Source: Chelydra serpentina (taxonomy: Eukaryota > Chordata > Testudines > Chelydridae). Taken from it: a DNA stretch of 64,000 nucleotides. Made by a program: the position numbers and the translations under genes. The notes beneath the pieces were generated by a model. The model made no database searches, was not told the DNA's origin, and worked only from the letters and a program-made list of their open reading frames with translations. This document shows positions 37,159 through 48,435 of this stretch, in pieces. The stretch lies in the NCBI GenBank assembly GCA_037349315.1, contig JBAIAC010000001.1, positions 682,001 through 746,000 of the forward strand. The letters run 5' to 3'. Position 1 is the stretch's first letter. Each line of letters opens with the position of its first letter.

Positions 37159-40053
37159 CTAGATCATCCCAGCCAGGGCTTTGTCAAGCCTGACCTTAAA
37201 AACCTCTAAGGAAGGAGATTCCACCACCTCCCTAGGTAACCCATTCCAGTGCTTCACCACCCTACTAGTGAAAAGGTTTTTCCTAATATCCAACCTAAAC
37301 CTCCCCCTCTGCAACTTGAGACCATTACTCCTTGTTCTGTCATCTTCTACCACTGAGAACAGTCTAGATCCATCCTCTTTGGAACCCCCTTTTAGGTAGT
37401 TGAAGGCAGCTATCAAATCCCCCCTCACTCTTCTCTTTTGCAGGCTAAACAATCCCAGTTCCCTCAGCCTCTCCTCATAAGTCATGTTCTCCAGCCCCCT
37501 AATCATTTTTGTTGCCCTCCGTTGGACTCTTTCCAATTTATCCACATCCTTTTTGTAGTGTGGGGCCCAAAACTGGACACAGTACTCCAAATGAGGCCTC
37601 ACCAGTGCCGAATAGAGGGGAATAATCACGTCCCTCGATCTGCTGGAAATGCCCCTACTTATACAGCCCAAAATGCCGTTAGCCTTCTTGGCAACAAGGG
37701 CACACTGTTGACTCATATTCAGCTTTTCGTCCACTGTAACCCCTAGGTCCTTTTCTGCAGAACTGCTGCCCAGCCATTCAGTCCCTAGTCTGTAGCAGTG
37801 CATGGGATTCTTCCGTCCTAAGTGCAGGACTCTGCAATTGTCCTTGTTGAACCTCATCAGATTTCTTTTGGCCCAATCTCCTAATTTGTCTAGGTCCCTC
37901 TGTATCCTGTTCCTACCCTCCAGCGTATCAACCAGTCCTCCCAGTTTAGTGTCATCTGCAAACTTGCTAAGGGTGCAGTCCACACCATCCTCCAGGTCGT
38001 TGATGAAGATATTGAACAAAACCGGCCCCAGCACCGACCCTTGGGGCACTCCACTTGATACCAACTAGACATGATGCCAACTAGACATGGAGCCATTGAT
38101 CACTACCCGTTGAGCACGACCATCCAGCCAGTTTTCTATCCACCTTACCGTCCATTCATCCAGCCCATACTTCTTTAACTTGCTGGCAAGAACACTGTGG
38201 GAGACTGTATCAAAAGCTTTGCTAAAGTCAAGAAATAGCACATCCACTGCTTTCCCCTCATCCACAGAGCCAGTTATCTCATCATAGAAGGCAATTAGGT
38301 TAGTCAGGCATGACTTGCCCTTGGTGAATCCATGCTGACTGTTCCTGATCACTTTCCCCTCCTTTAAGTGGTTCAGAATTGATTCCTTGAGGACCTGTTC
38401 CATGATTTTTCCAGGGACTGAGGTGAGACTGACTGGCCTGTAGTTCCCCAGATCTTCCTTCTTCTCTTTTTTAAAGATGGGCACTACATTAGCTTTTTTC
38501 CAGTCATCCGGGACCTCCCCCGATTGCCATGATTTGTCAAAGATAATGGCCAATGGCTCTGCAATCACATTGGCCAACTCCTTTAGCACCCTCGGATGCA
38601 GTGCATCCGGCCCCATGGACTTGTGTTCGTCCAGCTTTTCTAAATAGTCCCGAACTACTTCTTTCTCCACAGAGGGCTGGTCACCTCCTCCCCATACCAT
38701 GCTGCGGAGTGCAGCCGCCTGGGAGCTGACCTTGTCTGTGAAGACAGAGGCAAAAAAAGCATTGAGTACACTAGCTTTCTCCACATCCTCTGTCACTAGG
38801 TTCCCTCCCTCATTCAGTAAGGGGCCCACACTTTCCTTGACCTTCTTTTTGTTGCTCACATACCTGAAGAAACCCTTCTTGTTACTCCTAACATCTCCGG
38901 CTAGCTGCAACTCCAAGTGTGATTTGGCCTTCCTAATTTCACTCCTGCATGCCTGAACAATATTTTTATACTCCTCCCAGGTCATTTGTCCAATCTTCCA
39001 CTTCTTGTAAGCTGCTTTTTTGTGTTTAAGACAAGCAAGGATTTCACTGTTAAGCCAAGCTGGTCGCCTGCCATATTTACTTTTCTTTCTACACATCGGG
39101 ATGGTTTGTTCCTGCAACCTCAATAAGGTTTCTTTAAAATACAGCCAGCTTTCCTCGACTCTTTTCCCCCTCATGTTATTCTCCCAGGGGACCTTGCCCA
39201 TCAGTTCCCTGAGGGAGTCAAAGTCTGCTTTTCTGAAGTCCAGGCTCTGTATTCTACTGCTCTCCTTTCTTCCTTGTGTCAGGATCCTGAACTCGACCAT
39301 CTCATGGTCACTGCCTCCCAGGTTCCCATCCACTATTGCTTCCTCTACTATTTCTTCCCTGTTTGTGAGCAGCAGGTCAAGAAGAGCTTTTCCCCTAGTT
39401 GGTTCCTCCAGCACTTGCACCAGGAAATTGTCCCCTACACTTTCCAAAAACTTCCTGGATTGTCTGTGCACCGCTGTATTGCTCTCCCAGCAGATATCGG
39501 GGTGATTAAAGTCACCCATGAGAACCAGGGCCTGTGATCTAGTAACTTCTGTTAGTTGCTGGAAGAAAGCCTCGTCCACCTCATCCCCCTGGTCTGGTGG
39601 TCTGTAGCAGACTCCCACCACGACATTACCCTTGTTGCTCACACTTCTCAATTTAATCCAGAGACACTCAGGTTTTTCTGCAGTTTCATACTGGAGCTCT
39701 GAGCAGTCATACTGCTCTCTTACATACAACGCAACTCCCCCACCTTTTCTGCCCTGCCTGTCCTTCCTGAACAGTTTATATCCATCCATGACAGTACTCC
39801 AATTGTGTGTGTTATCCCACCAAGTCTCTGTTATTCCAATTACGTCATAATTCCTTGACTGTGCCAGGACTTCCAGTTCTCCCTGCTTGTTCCCCAGGCT
39901 TCTTGCATTTGTGTATAGGCATTTAAGATAACTCACCGATTGTCCTGCTGTCCCAGTATGGGGCAGGAGCCCTCTCCTCTTGCACTCACCTATTTGTGCT
40001 TCCTCCCGGTATCCCACTTCCCCACTTACCTCGGGGCTTTGGTCTCCTTCCAC
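37159..40053 (-). pseudogene. CR1 ORF2 (endonuclease-reverse transcriptase), one frame break
   Basis: 40053-38065 is open for 662 codons: endonuclease motifs [28 protein letters not shown] and SDHEMVEF, then reverse transcriptase with [11 protein letters not shown] 16-nt tandem repeat (units starting atgtctagttggcatc, near 38066-38098) shifts the frame to a stop. The downstream frame 38064-37159 continues with [28 protein letters not shown] and the C-terminus. Otherwise nearly undamaged, so a fairly recent insertion. Confidence 0.93.
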
Positions 40054-40061
40054 CGGTGAAC

Positions 40062-41078
40062 CTAGTTTAAAGCCCTCCTCACTAGGTTGGCCAGCCTGCT
40101 TCCAAAGATGCTCTTCCCTCTCTTCGTCAGGTGGAGCCCGTCTCTGCCTAGCACTCCTTCTTCTTGGAACACCATCCCATGGTCAAAGAATCGAAACCCT
40201 TCTCTCCGACACCCTCTGCGTAGCCATTCGTTGACTTCCACGATTCGACGGTCTCTACCCAGGCCTTTTCCTGCCACAGGGAGAATGGACGAGAACACCA
40301 CTTGCGCCTCAAACGCCTTTATCCTTCTTCCCAGAGCCACGTAGTCTGCAGTGATACGCTCAAGGTCATTCTTGGCAGTATCATTGGTGCCCACGTGGAG
40401 AAGCAGGAAGGGGTAGCGATCTGAGGGCTTGATGAGTCTCGGCAGTCTCTCCGTCACATCACGAATCCTAGCCCCTGGCAAGCAGCACACCTCTCGGTTT
40501 TCCCGGTCAGGGCGGCAGATAGATGACTCAGTCCCCCTGAGGAGATTGTCCCCGACCATCACCACCCTCCTCCTCCTGTTGGGAGTGGTGGTCGTGGAAC
40601 CCCCATCCCTAGGACTGTGCATCTCATGCCTTCCAATCAGTGGAGTCTCCTTCTGCTCTGTTCCCTCAGATGCATCATTCATTCCACTCTCTGCACTAAT
40701 ACCTGTGGAGAGAACATTAAAACGGTTGCTCATCTGAATATGCGTTTCTTGTACATGGACTTGTCTCATACTCTTTCCTCTTCTGGAGGTCACATGTCGC
40801 CAATTATCCTCGCTGGTCTTCTGTTCCCGCTGCGCAGCCTGCTCTGAATCCTCACAACACTGTGCCTGCTGAAGCCTATCCTGACATCTATCCAGGAACT
40901 CCTCATTTTCTTTTATGGAACGCAGGGTTGATACTCGTTTCTCCAGACCTTGAATCTTCTCCTCCAATATGGAGATCAGCTTGCACTTTGTACAGACAAA
41001 GTCGCTTCTATCCTGTGGAAGAAAGACAAACATGGCACATCCTGTGCAGGTCACGACAGCGGATCGCTCAGCATCCAT
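40062..41078 (-). CDS. CR1 ORF1 protein, intact frame, 338 residues
   Basis: The frame is complete from [10 protein letters not shown] to NLVRRALN. Cys11, Cys14, Cys29 and Cys32 form a zinc-binding-type motif. Residues 34-60 have heptad-like hydrophobic spacing. Residues 172-338 are an SGNH-hydrolase-like domain with blocks GDN (176-178), GTND (230-233) and DGLH (313-316). In the other copy the first block reads GDS, so here the nucleophilic Ser is Asn and esterase activity is predicted lost. It ends 9 bp before the ORF2 frame opens. This is transposon coding sequence, not a host gene. Confidence 0.9.
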   Translation of the reverse strand: MDAERSAVVTCTGCAMFVFLPQDRSDFVCTKCKLISILEEKIQGLEKRVSTLRSIKENEEFLDRCQDRLQQAQCCEDSEQAAQREQKTSEDNWRHVTSRRGKSMRQVHVQETHIQMSNRFNVLSTGISAESGMNDASEGTEQKETPLIGRHEMHSPRDGGSTTTTPNRRRRVVMVGDNLLRGTESSICRPDRENREVCCLPGARIRDVTERLPRLIKPSDRYPFLLLHVGTNDTAKNDLERITADYVALGRRIKAFEAQVVFSSILPVAGKGLGRDRRIVEVNEWLRRGCRREGFRFFDHGMVFQEEGVLGRDGLHLTKRGKSIFGSRLANLVRRALN

Positions 41079-41740
41079 AGTTCCTTCCTTCGAAGAGTTT
41101 CCTCACTTGTGGCAGAAGCTACTCAGGGAAACCTGCAAGGGGGATGCCTCAGTAGGCTCTCTCCAGGTGAACTCCCAGGCGAACTCCACCTGTTTGCTTC
41201 TCTGCTATGCGCTGCTCCGCTGGTGCGCAGCTGACTGACAGTCTTTTTAGAAGAGCCTGAAATGAAGCACTCCCAAATCACACTATTCAAACAGGAAATC
41301 AAACACTCTAGCACACGGTCAAAGTGCCAAACTGTCCCCTCAACAGATACTCACTCCCCCGTCTGCAGCCACCTGGTTGCTCTGCCTCTCCCTTTAGTTT
41401 GGGTAAAAAGAATTACGAATGGCAAGGGTAGCTTGCCCCCTTCACGCTCCCCTTCCAAACTCCCTCTCAAACTCCCCTGTTTGCAAAGCTCCCTGGTCGC
41501 TTGCTCACTGCTTTATAAAGCCCTGGCCTGCCTGATTGATTAGCCCCGCCCCCTGGTGTAGAAGCTCACAGCTTCCAACTGCCAGCCACAGCACACGGTC
41601 CTGCAAACAAACAAATGAATGAACACACAGACAGACACAAGTACCCCCAAACACACACTACAGACAGCCACTTACCCCAAGGGTCCTGTATTTGCTCCTG
41701 CTTTACCTGGAGCAATTCCTCTCAAACTCCCCTGTTTGCA

Positions 41741-43434
41741 GCCAAAACAACTGCCCTGTTTGTCCTGTTGGTTAGTCTGATTATGTTAGCCAAAGAAGTA
41801 GGTAACATAAAGACTGCATCACATACTGGATGCATAGATCCTAATTCTCAATTACACCCAAGGGGTATACAACACAACTTGTGGGGGGAATGGGGTGCAA
41901 AGGTGTCTTTATGGCACCGTTGTGCTCCCCCCATTCCTAAACTGGCAGTATTGGGCTGGTTCCCTGGAGTGAGTTAGAGCAGCCTATATGCTGTTCTAAT
42001 TTACACTAGCTGGCAATAGCCCCATGCTGTCATCATGGCAGTCAAGGATTGCTGAACTGCAGGGAAGACCTGGTCATGCCCCCTTTCCCCAGCTATGTCC
42101 CTTACACCGACAGTCATGAATGTGGATAGTATATGAACAGTTAGGCCAGTTCTACAGCAACAAAGCATCCATCGCACTGGGGTGATCCTCTTGCAGGTGG
42201 CTATGTGGCTTTAGGACTGCTTTAGAGAGTAGAGCAGCAAAATAGCAGCCCTAACACAGACAAGAATCTGGGGCACATTCTGTTCCTCAATAAAGAGCAA
42301 AATTATCTATTTAAACTCTCTTGGTTGTTCTTTTCAGCTTGTCCCAAAACCTTGAATGGAGAAATGTAAAAATCCCATCTGGTCAACTCTTCTATCTTAC
42401 TTCAGAAAACATTATGTATTTGCTCAGATACCATCCCATCAGCAGTTAACGTTTATAGTACCTGAGACTGGTCAGTGTGAATTCTCCAAAAACAATAGAT
42501 ACGCACCTTAAGCAGAATCATAGATCCATCAAAATTAGGCTATTAGACCCCACTGTAAATATTTTTTCTTTGTCCTGGAAATTTTATCATTGACTTTAAT
42601 GAAGCCAGAATTTCACCCTCCGTGTTTACAACCTCAGATACCTGTCAACAGTATTCATATCCTGTCCAGTCATTTAGCCGAACTGTACATATTTAGGGCC
42701 CAATCATGCAGGAAAGGCAGTAGATACTGAAGATGTTTAGCATGCTGCAGGATTGTGCTACTTGGCTCTTATTTTTTCCTCATGCCATTTCCTCCATCCA
42801 CTCAGTCATTTTTCTTTAAATGATTTCTCTCCATTATGTCACCCTGCATCTGCTGCTGTGGTGCCTATAACTGTTGCATGATTCTAATGTAGCTGCTGTC
42901 TCACCAGTACCATATTAGAGAGAGGGGCTGTCACTTCACTGTGCTGGGATGTGTAAGCAAACTAAAATCACAGTCGCTTCTCTTTGTGGCCATATAGCAA
43001 TGCGAGTTCATATATCACTTTTGCATTCTGCAGTTCTCTAGGCCCCTTTTCAACATTGCTGCTTTCCAAGTATCTCTCTCCAATTTAATATCTTTCTTCA
43101 GATTATTATTCCTCTGTTCTGTTAGACTGGAAAATACAACCTGATTTTATTTCTTGCCCATATTTCTAACAACTTCAAGGTCTCTCTTATTATTTCTATC
43201 CTCTTTGATATTTGCAACACTTCCTTAGTTAGTATCATCTGTGAATTTAATTATTGTGCTGTTTCTCTTTTCTTCCAGATAAATGAGACCAGATTCTGAT
43301 CTCACATATACTAGTTTTACACTAGCTTAATTGAACTTTCACCTGATTTACAGTGGTCAGTGAGATCAGAATTGAAGTTATCATGCTTGTGTGAACACCC
43401 ACAAATGTATAATGACCCGGATGTTTGTTTTCAG
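41741..43434. other. CLHC1 intron 9, distal part
   Basis: No gene recognised. A short mirrored stretch (agaccagattctgatctcac to gtgagatcagaattg, about 43286-43373) is another palindromic MITE remnant. Confidence 0.5.
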
Positions 43435-43614
43435 ATGATTACTTATTCCTACTGAAAAACTGTCCTAGTATTGAGCTAATTCATTGTCTAACTCAAGAGT
43501 GGAATGAGAAACCAGCATTATTATCCATTGGGGCTACGATCCTCTCGCTCATTGATATTGATCACAAAGAGCATGGTTTACAACTGTTAGAGGAAATAAA
43601 CATGGGTGAGAAGA
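43435..43614 (+). CDS. CLHC1: CLHC1 coding exon 10 (residues 465-525)
   Basis: It follows gtttgttttcag and encodes DDYLFLLKNCPSIELIHCLT then a segment ending LQLLEEINMGEK. Two donors lie 9 nt apart in the same phase: g|gtgaga (43605) and a|gtaagt (43614). The second is a perfect consensus and restores the spacing seen in human (eight residues between IN and the next helix), so it is preferred. Confidence 0.88.
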
Positions 43615-44531
43615 GTAAGTATAGTAAGATGTAATTAACAGACATTTATAGTGAAGTTATGTAAATGTCACATTTCTCTACTTTCATTGCATTAACTGGG
43701 AAGTTCCAAAGCAATTCCATTGTAAATGACAATAAAATGAATAAAAACAAAGTTATTGAGGTCACAATAATTTAATTGTTCTAACAAATTTAATTCAGCT
43801 AATTTAAAAACACATAGTTAATCTTTTCCCTTTGTACTATGTGTCCATTGACACTTTCCAAAAATCAAACCCCAGATCCATAAATTATTGTGTCGTTGAT
43901 GCTCCTATTATCTTTAATCTATACTGGATAGTGATTAAAATAACTAAGTACCATCTGTTTACAACGGGCCCAATTCTGCAAAGTTACTTTTGCCATCTGC
44001 TACAGCCTGCCTTGCTCAGTCCTGTGTTCAAATTAGCACTTTTGGTAGGGTCTGCTGCACGTTCCTGTACTTTCTTCTAGAGTTAGACTTTCTTGGCCAT
44101 GTAATTTGGCAACTTGGCACATTTGGTTTTTCCACTTGCAGTGATGTTTACTCCCAACTGATGGCCTTATCCTACTCCCACTGAAGTCAACAGCAAAACA
44201 TGCATTAACTTTAATTAAAAAAAAAAAAGGCAGAATTGGGCCACACATTCTCCAGATATTTTGCTGGTCGTGGGATTTCAGACATGATTTTGAGTGCGGT
44301 GGGAGGATGTGGCTTTTAATCTTTATAAAAAAACACTACTTTTCTGATGGATTTTGGATCAATTATCTCTTTATTTGGTCCTTGGCCTTAGAATTTATCC
44401 AACTGGAAAAAGAATTATTGATCTGTAGTCATATTATTCCCTAAGATCATGCCTCTTTCTGTTCTTTGTTTAATATGAGCAAAGCAGAGGGAAAATACTG
44501 TGCCACTACATGATATTTTTTCCTTCATCAG
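43615..44531. other. CLHC1 intron 10
   Basis: Nothing recognised except a possible MITE remnant at 43970-44240, bounded by gcccaattctgcaaag and gcagaattgggcc, which are inverted. No gene-like frame. Confidence 0.45.
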
Positions 44532-44734
44532 ATGCACTGGAACAAGTTATTTTAAATGATACGGTCTGTACCTTGGAAGGTTGGAAGAAGATCGCAGATA
44601 CATGTGCAGAAAATAAGCATGAAAAATTGTCTCAAGAAATCCTCTCAATCCTTACCTCACAGGAAGGAGTGGTTCAGATTTCTCCATTTGATGATGATGA
44701 TGATGCAAAGATAATGGAACACGTTTTCTTGTAG
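44532..44734 (+). CDS. CLHC1: CLHC1 coding exon 11 with stop (residues 525-591)
   Basis: It follows tccttcatcag and encodes ALEQVILNDTVCTLEGWKKI onward, an acidic DDDDD run and the terminal IMEHVFL, stop TAG at 44732-44734. The human protein also ends in an acidic stretch and MEHVF. Confidence 0.95.
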
Positions 44735-45360
44735 TTCTTCTGTAAAGCAATTGAGGGAGCTCTAACAACATTCAACCTTAGCATTGTTATAGTTGTTTGT
44801 ATGAATTATAGTAAACACTGATCACTCAGAAATAGAGCTGAGACTTCTTTTTGCCATCAAACCTAAATTAGTAGCCCCTTTTAATACATGTGTGTGTTAA
44901 CTGGGAAGGTATTTTCAGTGTAGAACAAACTTGGCCTATTTAGTTAATGAATATTGTGAAAGTATGTTTATATATTTCCTTGTATTGAATAATGCATTCA
45001 CTTCCAAGTTTTTCTTTTGTTCATCTTCAGTCTCTTTGCCTTTTTGCAGGGAGGGAGGGAATCATCATATGAGTCCCATTGCCAATGAAATTAATAAGAT
45101 TTTGGGACCTCTGGAAGAAAGGAAGACAGTTGCTTCCTGGGGACCACATTCTGCCTTCAGAGATATGTGTGCAGTTCCTATTAACTCCAGTGGGTGTTGC
45201 ACATGCACATCTGACAATCAAATTACACCATCAGAGGCAATCATGAGAGTCTTAGTTGGTTCATATTGCTAGCTAAGAGACAAGCATTACAGCCTTGGGA
45301 AAAGGAAGATATTCAAATATGGCCTTTGCCAACAAATAAACTGGGTTTGCATTGGCAGAG
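44735..45360 (+). other. CLHC1: CLHC1 3' untranslated region (end uncertain)
   Basis: Sequence downstream of the stop, with a candidate aataaa at 45335-45340. The open stretch at 45027-45272 shows no recognisable protein. The divergent CR1 begins soon after (about 45425), so the UTR probably ends before it. Confidence 0.45.
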
Positions 45361-45535
45361 CTTTTCAAAGGTGTGGGCATGAGAGCTGGAAACATCAAAT
45401 TCCAATATAAACGGGAAGAATGCAGATCTGTTTTTATTTATCTTTCCATGTAATTTAAACTAAATTAGCTCATGATCACTCAAACCACGGTTGTCCTTTA
45501 CAACCAGTTCTTCCGAGGTCCTCACTGTGACAGGT

Positions 45536-46696
45536 TGGATCACAGAAATCCCCTTGGGACTGCCAACTGATGTGCTGAGACTACCTCTGAGCCCGTTTTC
45601 CCTGGCAGCTTGGGACTTCAGAACCCTGCCTGTTTGTGCCAGACACACTTGCCTGCTACAATCACAACCCCAGGTCTGAACCCACACAAGCTGCAGGCTT
45701 AACTGAAAACAGCTGTCTCCAACACTCAGATGCCCAGCTCCCAATGGGGTCTAAACCCCAAATAAATCCGTTTTACCCTGTATAAAGCTTATATAGGGTA
45801 AACTCATAAATAATTCACCCTCTATAACACTGATAGAGAGGTATGCGCAGCTGTTTGCCCCCCCAGGTATTAATACATATTCTGGGTTAAATTAATAAGT
45901 AAAAAATAGTTTTATTAAATACAAAAAGTAGGATTTAAATGGTTCCAAATAATAACAGACAGAACAAAGTGAATTACCAAGCAAAATAAAATAAAGCATG
46001 CAAGTCTATGCCTAATCCAGTAAGAAAGCGATTACAGATGAAATCTCACCCTCAGAGATGCTCCAGTAAGCTTCTTTTACAGACTAGCCACCTTCTAGTC
46101 TGGAGCCAGCAATCACTCACACCCCTGTGGGTTACTGTCCTTTCTTCCAGTTTCTTTCAGGTATCCTTTGGGGGTGGAGAGGCTACCTCTTGAGCCAGCT
46201 GAAGACAAAATGGAGGGGTCTCCCAGAGGCTTAAATAGACTTTCTCTTGTGGGTGGAGACCCCCTCCTCTCTCCTATGCAGAATCCAGCTCCAAGATGGA
46301 GTTTTGGAGTCACGTGGGCAAGTCACATGTCCGTGCATGACTGAGTTCCTTACCAGCCAGGCCACATTCCTGGGAAGCTCAGATGTGGATTGGCGTCTCC
46401 AAGTTCAGTGTTAGCTTAAGTGTTTCTTGATTGGGCACTTACTGAGAATAGTCTTCTCAGGAAGCTGACCAACTGCTTCACGGAGGCTACTTAAAATTAA
46501 ACAAGTACATAGCCAATATTCATAATTTCAAATACAAAAATGATACATGCATACAAATAGGATGAATATATCCAGTAGCTCATAACCTTTGCAGAGATAT
46601 GTTACATGGCATATCTAGCATAAAACATATTCCAGTTATGTCATATTTACTTTCATAAGCATATTTCCATAAAGCATTATGGGGTGCAACGTCACA
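45536..46696 (-). mobile_element. Solo LTR, 5-bp target duplication ctcac
   Basis: In plus view it begins tgtgacaggttggatcac and ends aacgtcaca (TG...CA), flanked by ctcac at 45531-45535 and 46697-46701. The CR1 sequence on either side joins exactly as in the uninterrupted CR1 near 15175. Promoter and polyadenylation order indicate minus orientation. 1161 bp, no internal genes. Confidence 0.93.
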
Positions 46697-47279
46697 CTCA
46701 CTACTCATCAATACCAAATCTAAAAATGTATCACCTCTTGTTGGTTCAGCAAGTATTTGGTGAAGAAATCTGTCAGCTATCACATCCCGGAAAATTTGGG
46801 CCCTACTATTATTAGTAGCACTTGTCCTCCAATCTGTATGTGGGAAGTTAAAGTCTCCCATAATCACACAATTCCCAGTAGAATTTATTTAATTAAAAAT
46901 ATTAAAGAGGTCTCTATGCATACCCAGATTGGATGCTGCGGGTCTATAGCATACTCCAAGCACTATCCATGGGAACCTCTAGTAGCTTTCTTTTCCAAAG
47001 TGATTTTGACCCAAACAATCTTATCCAGTCCACCCCTTATAATTTCTTTACAGTCTACCTCATAATTAATATACAATGCTACTCCACCATCTTTGCCGTT
47101 ATTTCTGTCTTTCCTGAACATCACATACCTTTCAATATCTGTACTCCAGTCATGACTATTATTCTACTATTTCTGTTATCCCTATTATACCTGGTTTCAC
47201 TTCCTGCATCAGTACTATTAGTTCCTCCTTTTTTGTTACCCAGGCTCCTTGCATTCCTGTACAAACATCTTAATTGTTG

Positions 47280-48435
47280 TGTGACGGGTTGGGATCACAG
47301 AAACCACCTTGGTGCTGCCACCTGGTGTGCCAAGGCTACTTCTGTCCCTGCTTTCCTGCCTTTTTCAGCTTGGGACTCCCGAATCCTGTCTGTTTTGAGC
47401 CAGATTCCGCTGATCTGCTGCAAACACAGACCCAGGTCCGAACCACATCCCCTAACAGCCACAGGCCTGCCTGGAAGCAGCTCAGGAAGTGCGCTTGCCT
47501 TTGACACCCAGATGCCCAACTCCCAATGAGGTTCAAACCCTTAATAAATCCGTTTTACCCTGTATAAAGCTTATACAGGGTAAACTCATAAATAGTTTGC
47601 CTTCTATTTCAAAGATAGAAAGATATGCACAGCTGTTTGCCCCTCCCGTAGGCACTAACACGTACTCCAGGTAACTCAATAAGTAAAAAGTGATTTTAAT
47701 AAGTACAGAAAGTAGGATTTAAGTGATTCCAAGTAGTTACAGACAGAACAAAGTGAATTACTAAGTAAAATAAAATAAAACACGCACATCTAGGTCTAAT
47801 TCAACTCAACTAAGATAAAAGCCTCACCCGTTTCAGTCTTTTCCTTTTACAGGCTGTAGAACTTCTACCTGGGTCCAGTAATCGCTCACACCCGCTATTG
47901 TCTTTGTCCTTTGTTCAGTCTCTTTCAGGTATGTCCTTGGGGGGAGCCTCTGTCTTTAGCCAGCTGAAGACAACATGGAGGGGTCTTCCAAGCTTTTAAA
48001 TAGCCTTTCCCCCACTCCCTGTGTAGCATCATCTTACCCTGGAGTTTTGGGATCACATGGGCAAGTCACATGTCCATGCACCCTAACCAGTCCAGCCAGT
48101 TGTATTCCTGGCCAGGCCCAGATGTGGATTGGGGTCTGCACCTCCTATTGTCTGTGTAAGGGTTTCTTGATTGGTCTCTTAACATGCACATACCTTTCTC
48201 AAGACACGATCCCAGGCTCTTACAAAGGCTATGTACAAAACCAGCAAATATAAAACCAATATTCATAACTCCAACTACAACAATGATACATGCATACAAA
48301 CAGGAGGAATAGATTCAGTAGGTCATAACTTTCACAGAGATATGTTACATGGCACATGTAGCATAAAACATATTCTAGTTACATATATACATTTATAAGC
48401 ATCTCCCCATAAAGTTTTATGGGGACACTGTCACA
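47280..48435 (-). mobile_element. Solo LTR, same family, 5-bp target duplication tgttg
   Basis: In plus view it begins tgtgacgggttgggatcaca and ends cactgtcaca, flanked by tgttg at 47275-47279 and 48436-48440. Minus orientation: a TATA-like tatttaaaag lies near 47995 on the minus strand. 1156 bp. An independent insertion from the copy at 45536 because its duplication differs. Confidence 0.93.

Larger units (their letters stand above)
37072..41740 (-). mobile_element. CR1 LINE, essentially full length, minus strand
   Basis: The 3' end is at 37072 (tcatagaatcatagaatctc in plus view). ORF2 is at 37159-40053, ORF1 at 40062-41078, and a long 5' UTR follows in which ctctcaaactcccctgtttgc occurs twice (about 41461 and 41716). 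It extends about 350 bp further 5' than the plus-strand copy. The best preserved CR1 in the window. The exact 5' end is uncertain. Confidence 0.93.

Noticed and set aside
40062..41078. A host GDSL/SGNH lipase gene
   Set aside because: The GDSL-like motifs belong to CR1 ORF1; the frame sits directly upstream of CR1 ORF2 and has a sister copy at 32046.
45536..48435. A provirus bounded by two same-orientation LTRs
   Set aside because: Each LTR has its own target duplication and the sequence between them is CR1, not retroviral.
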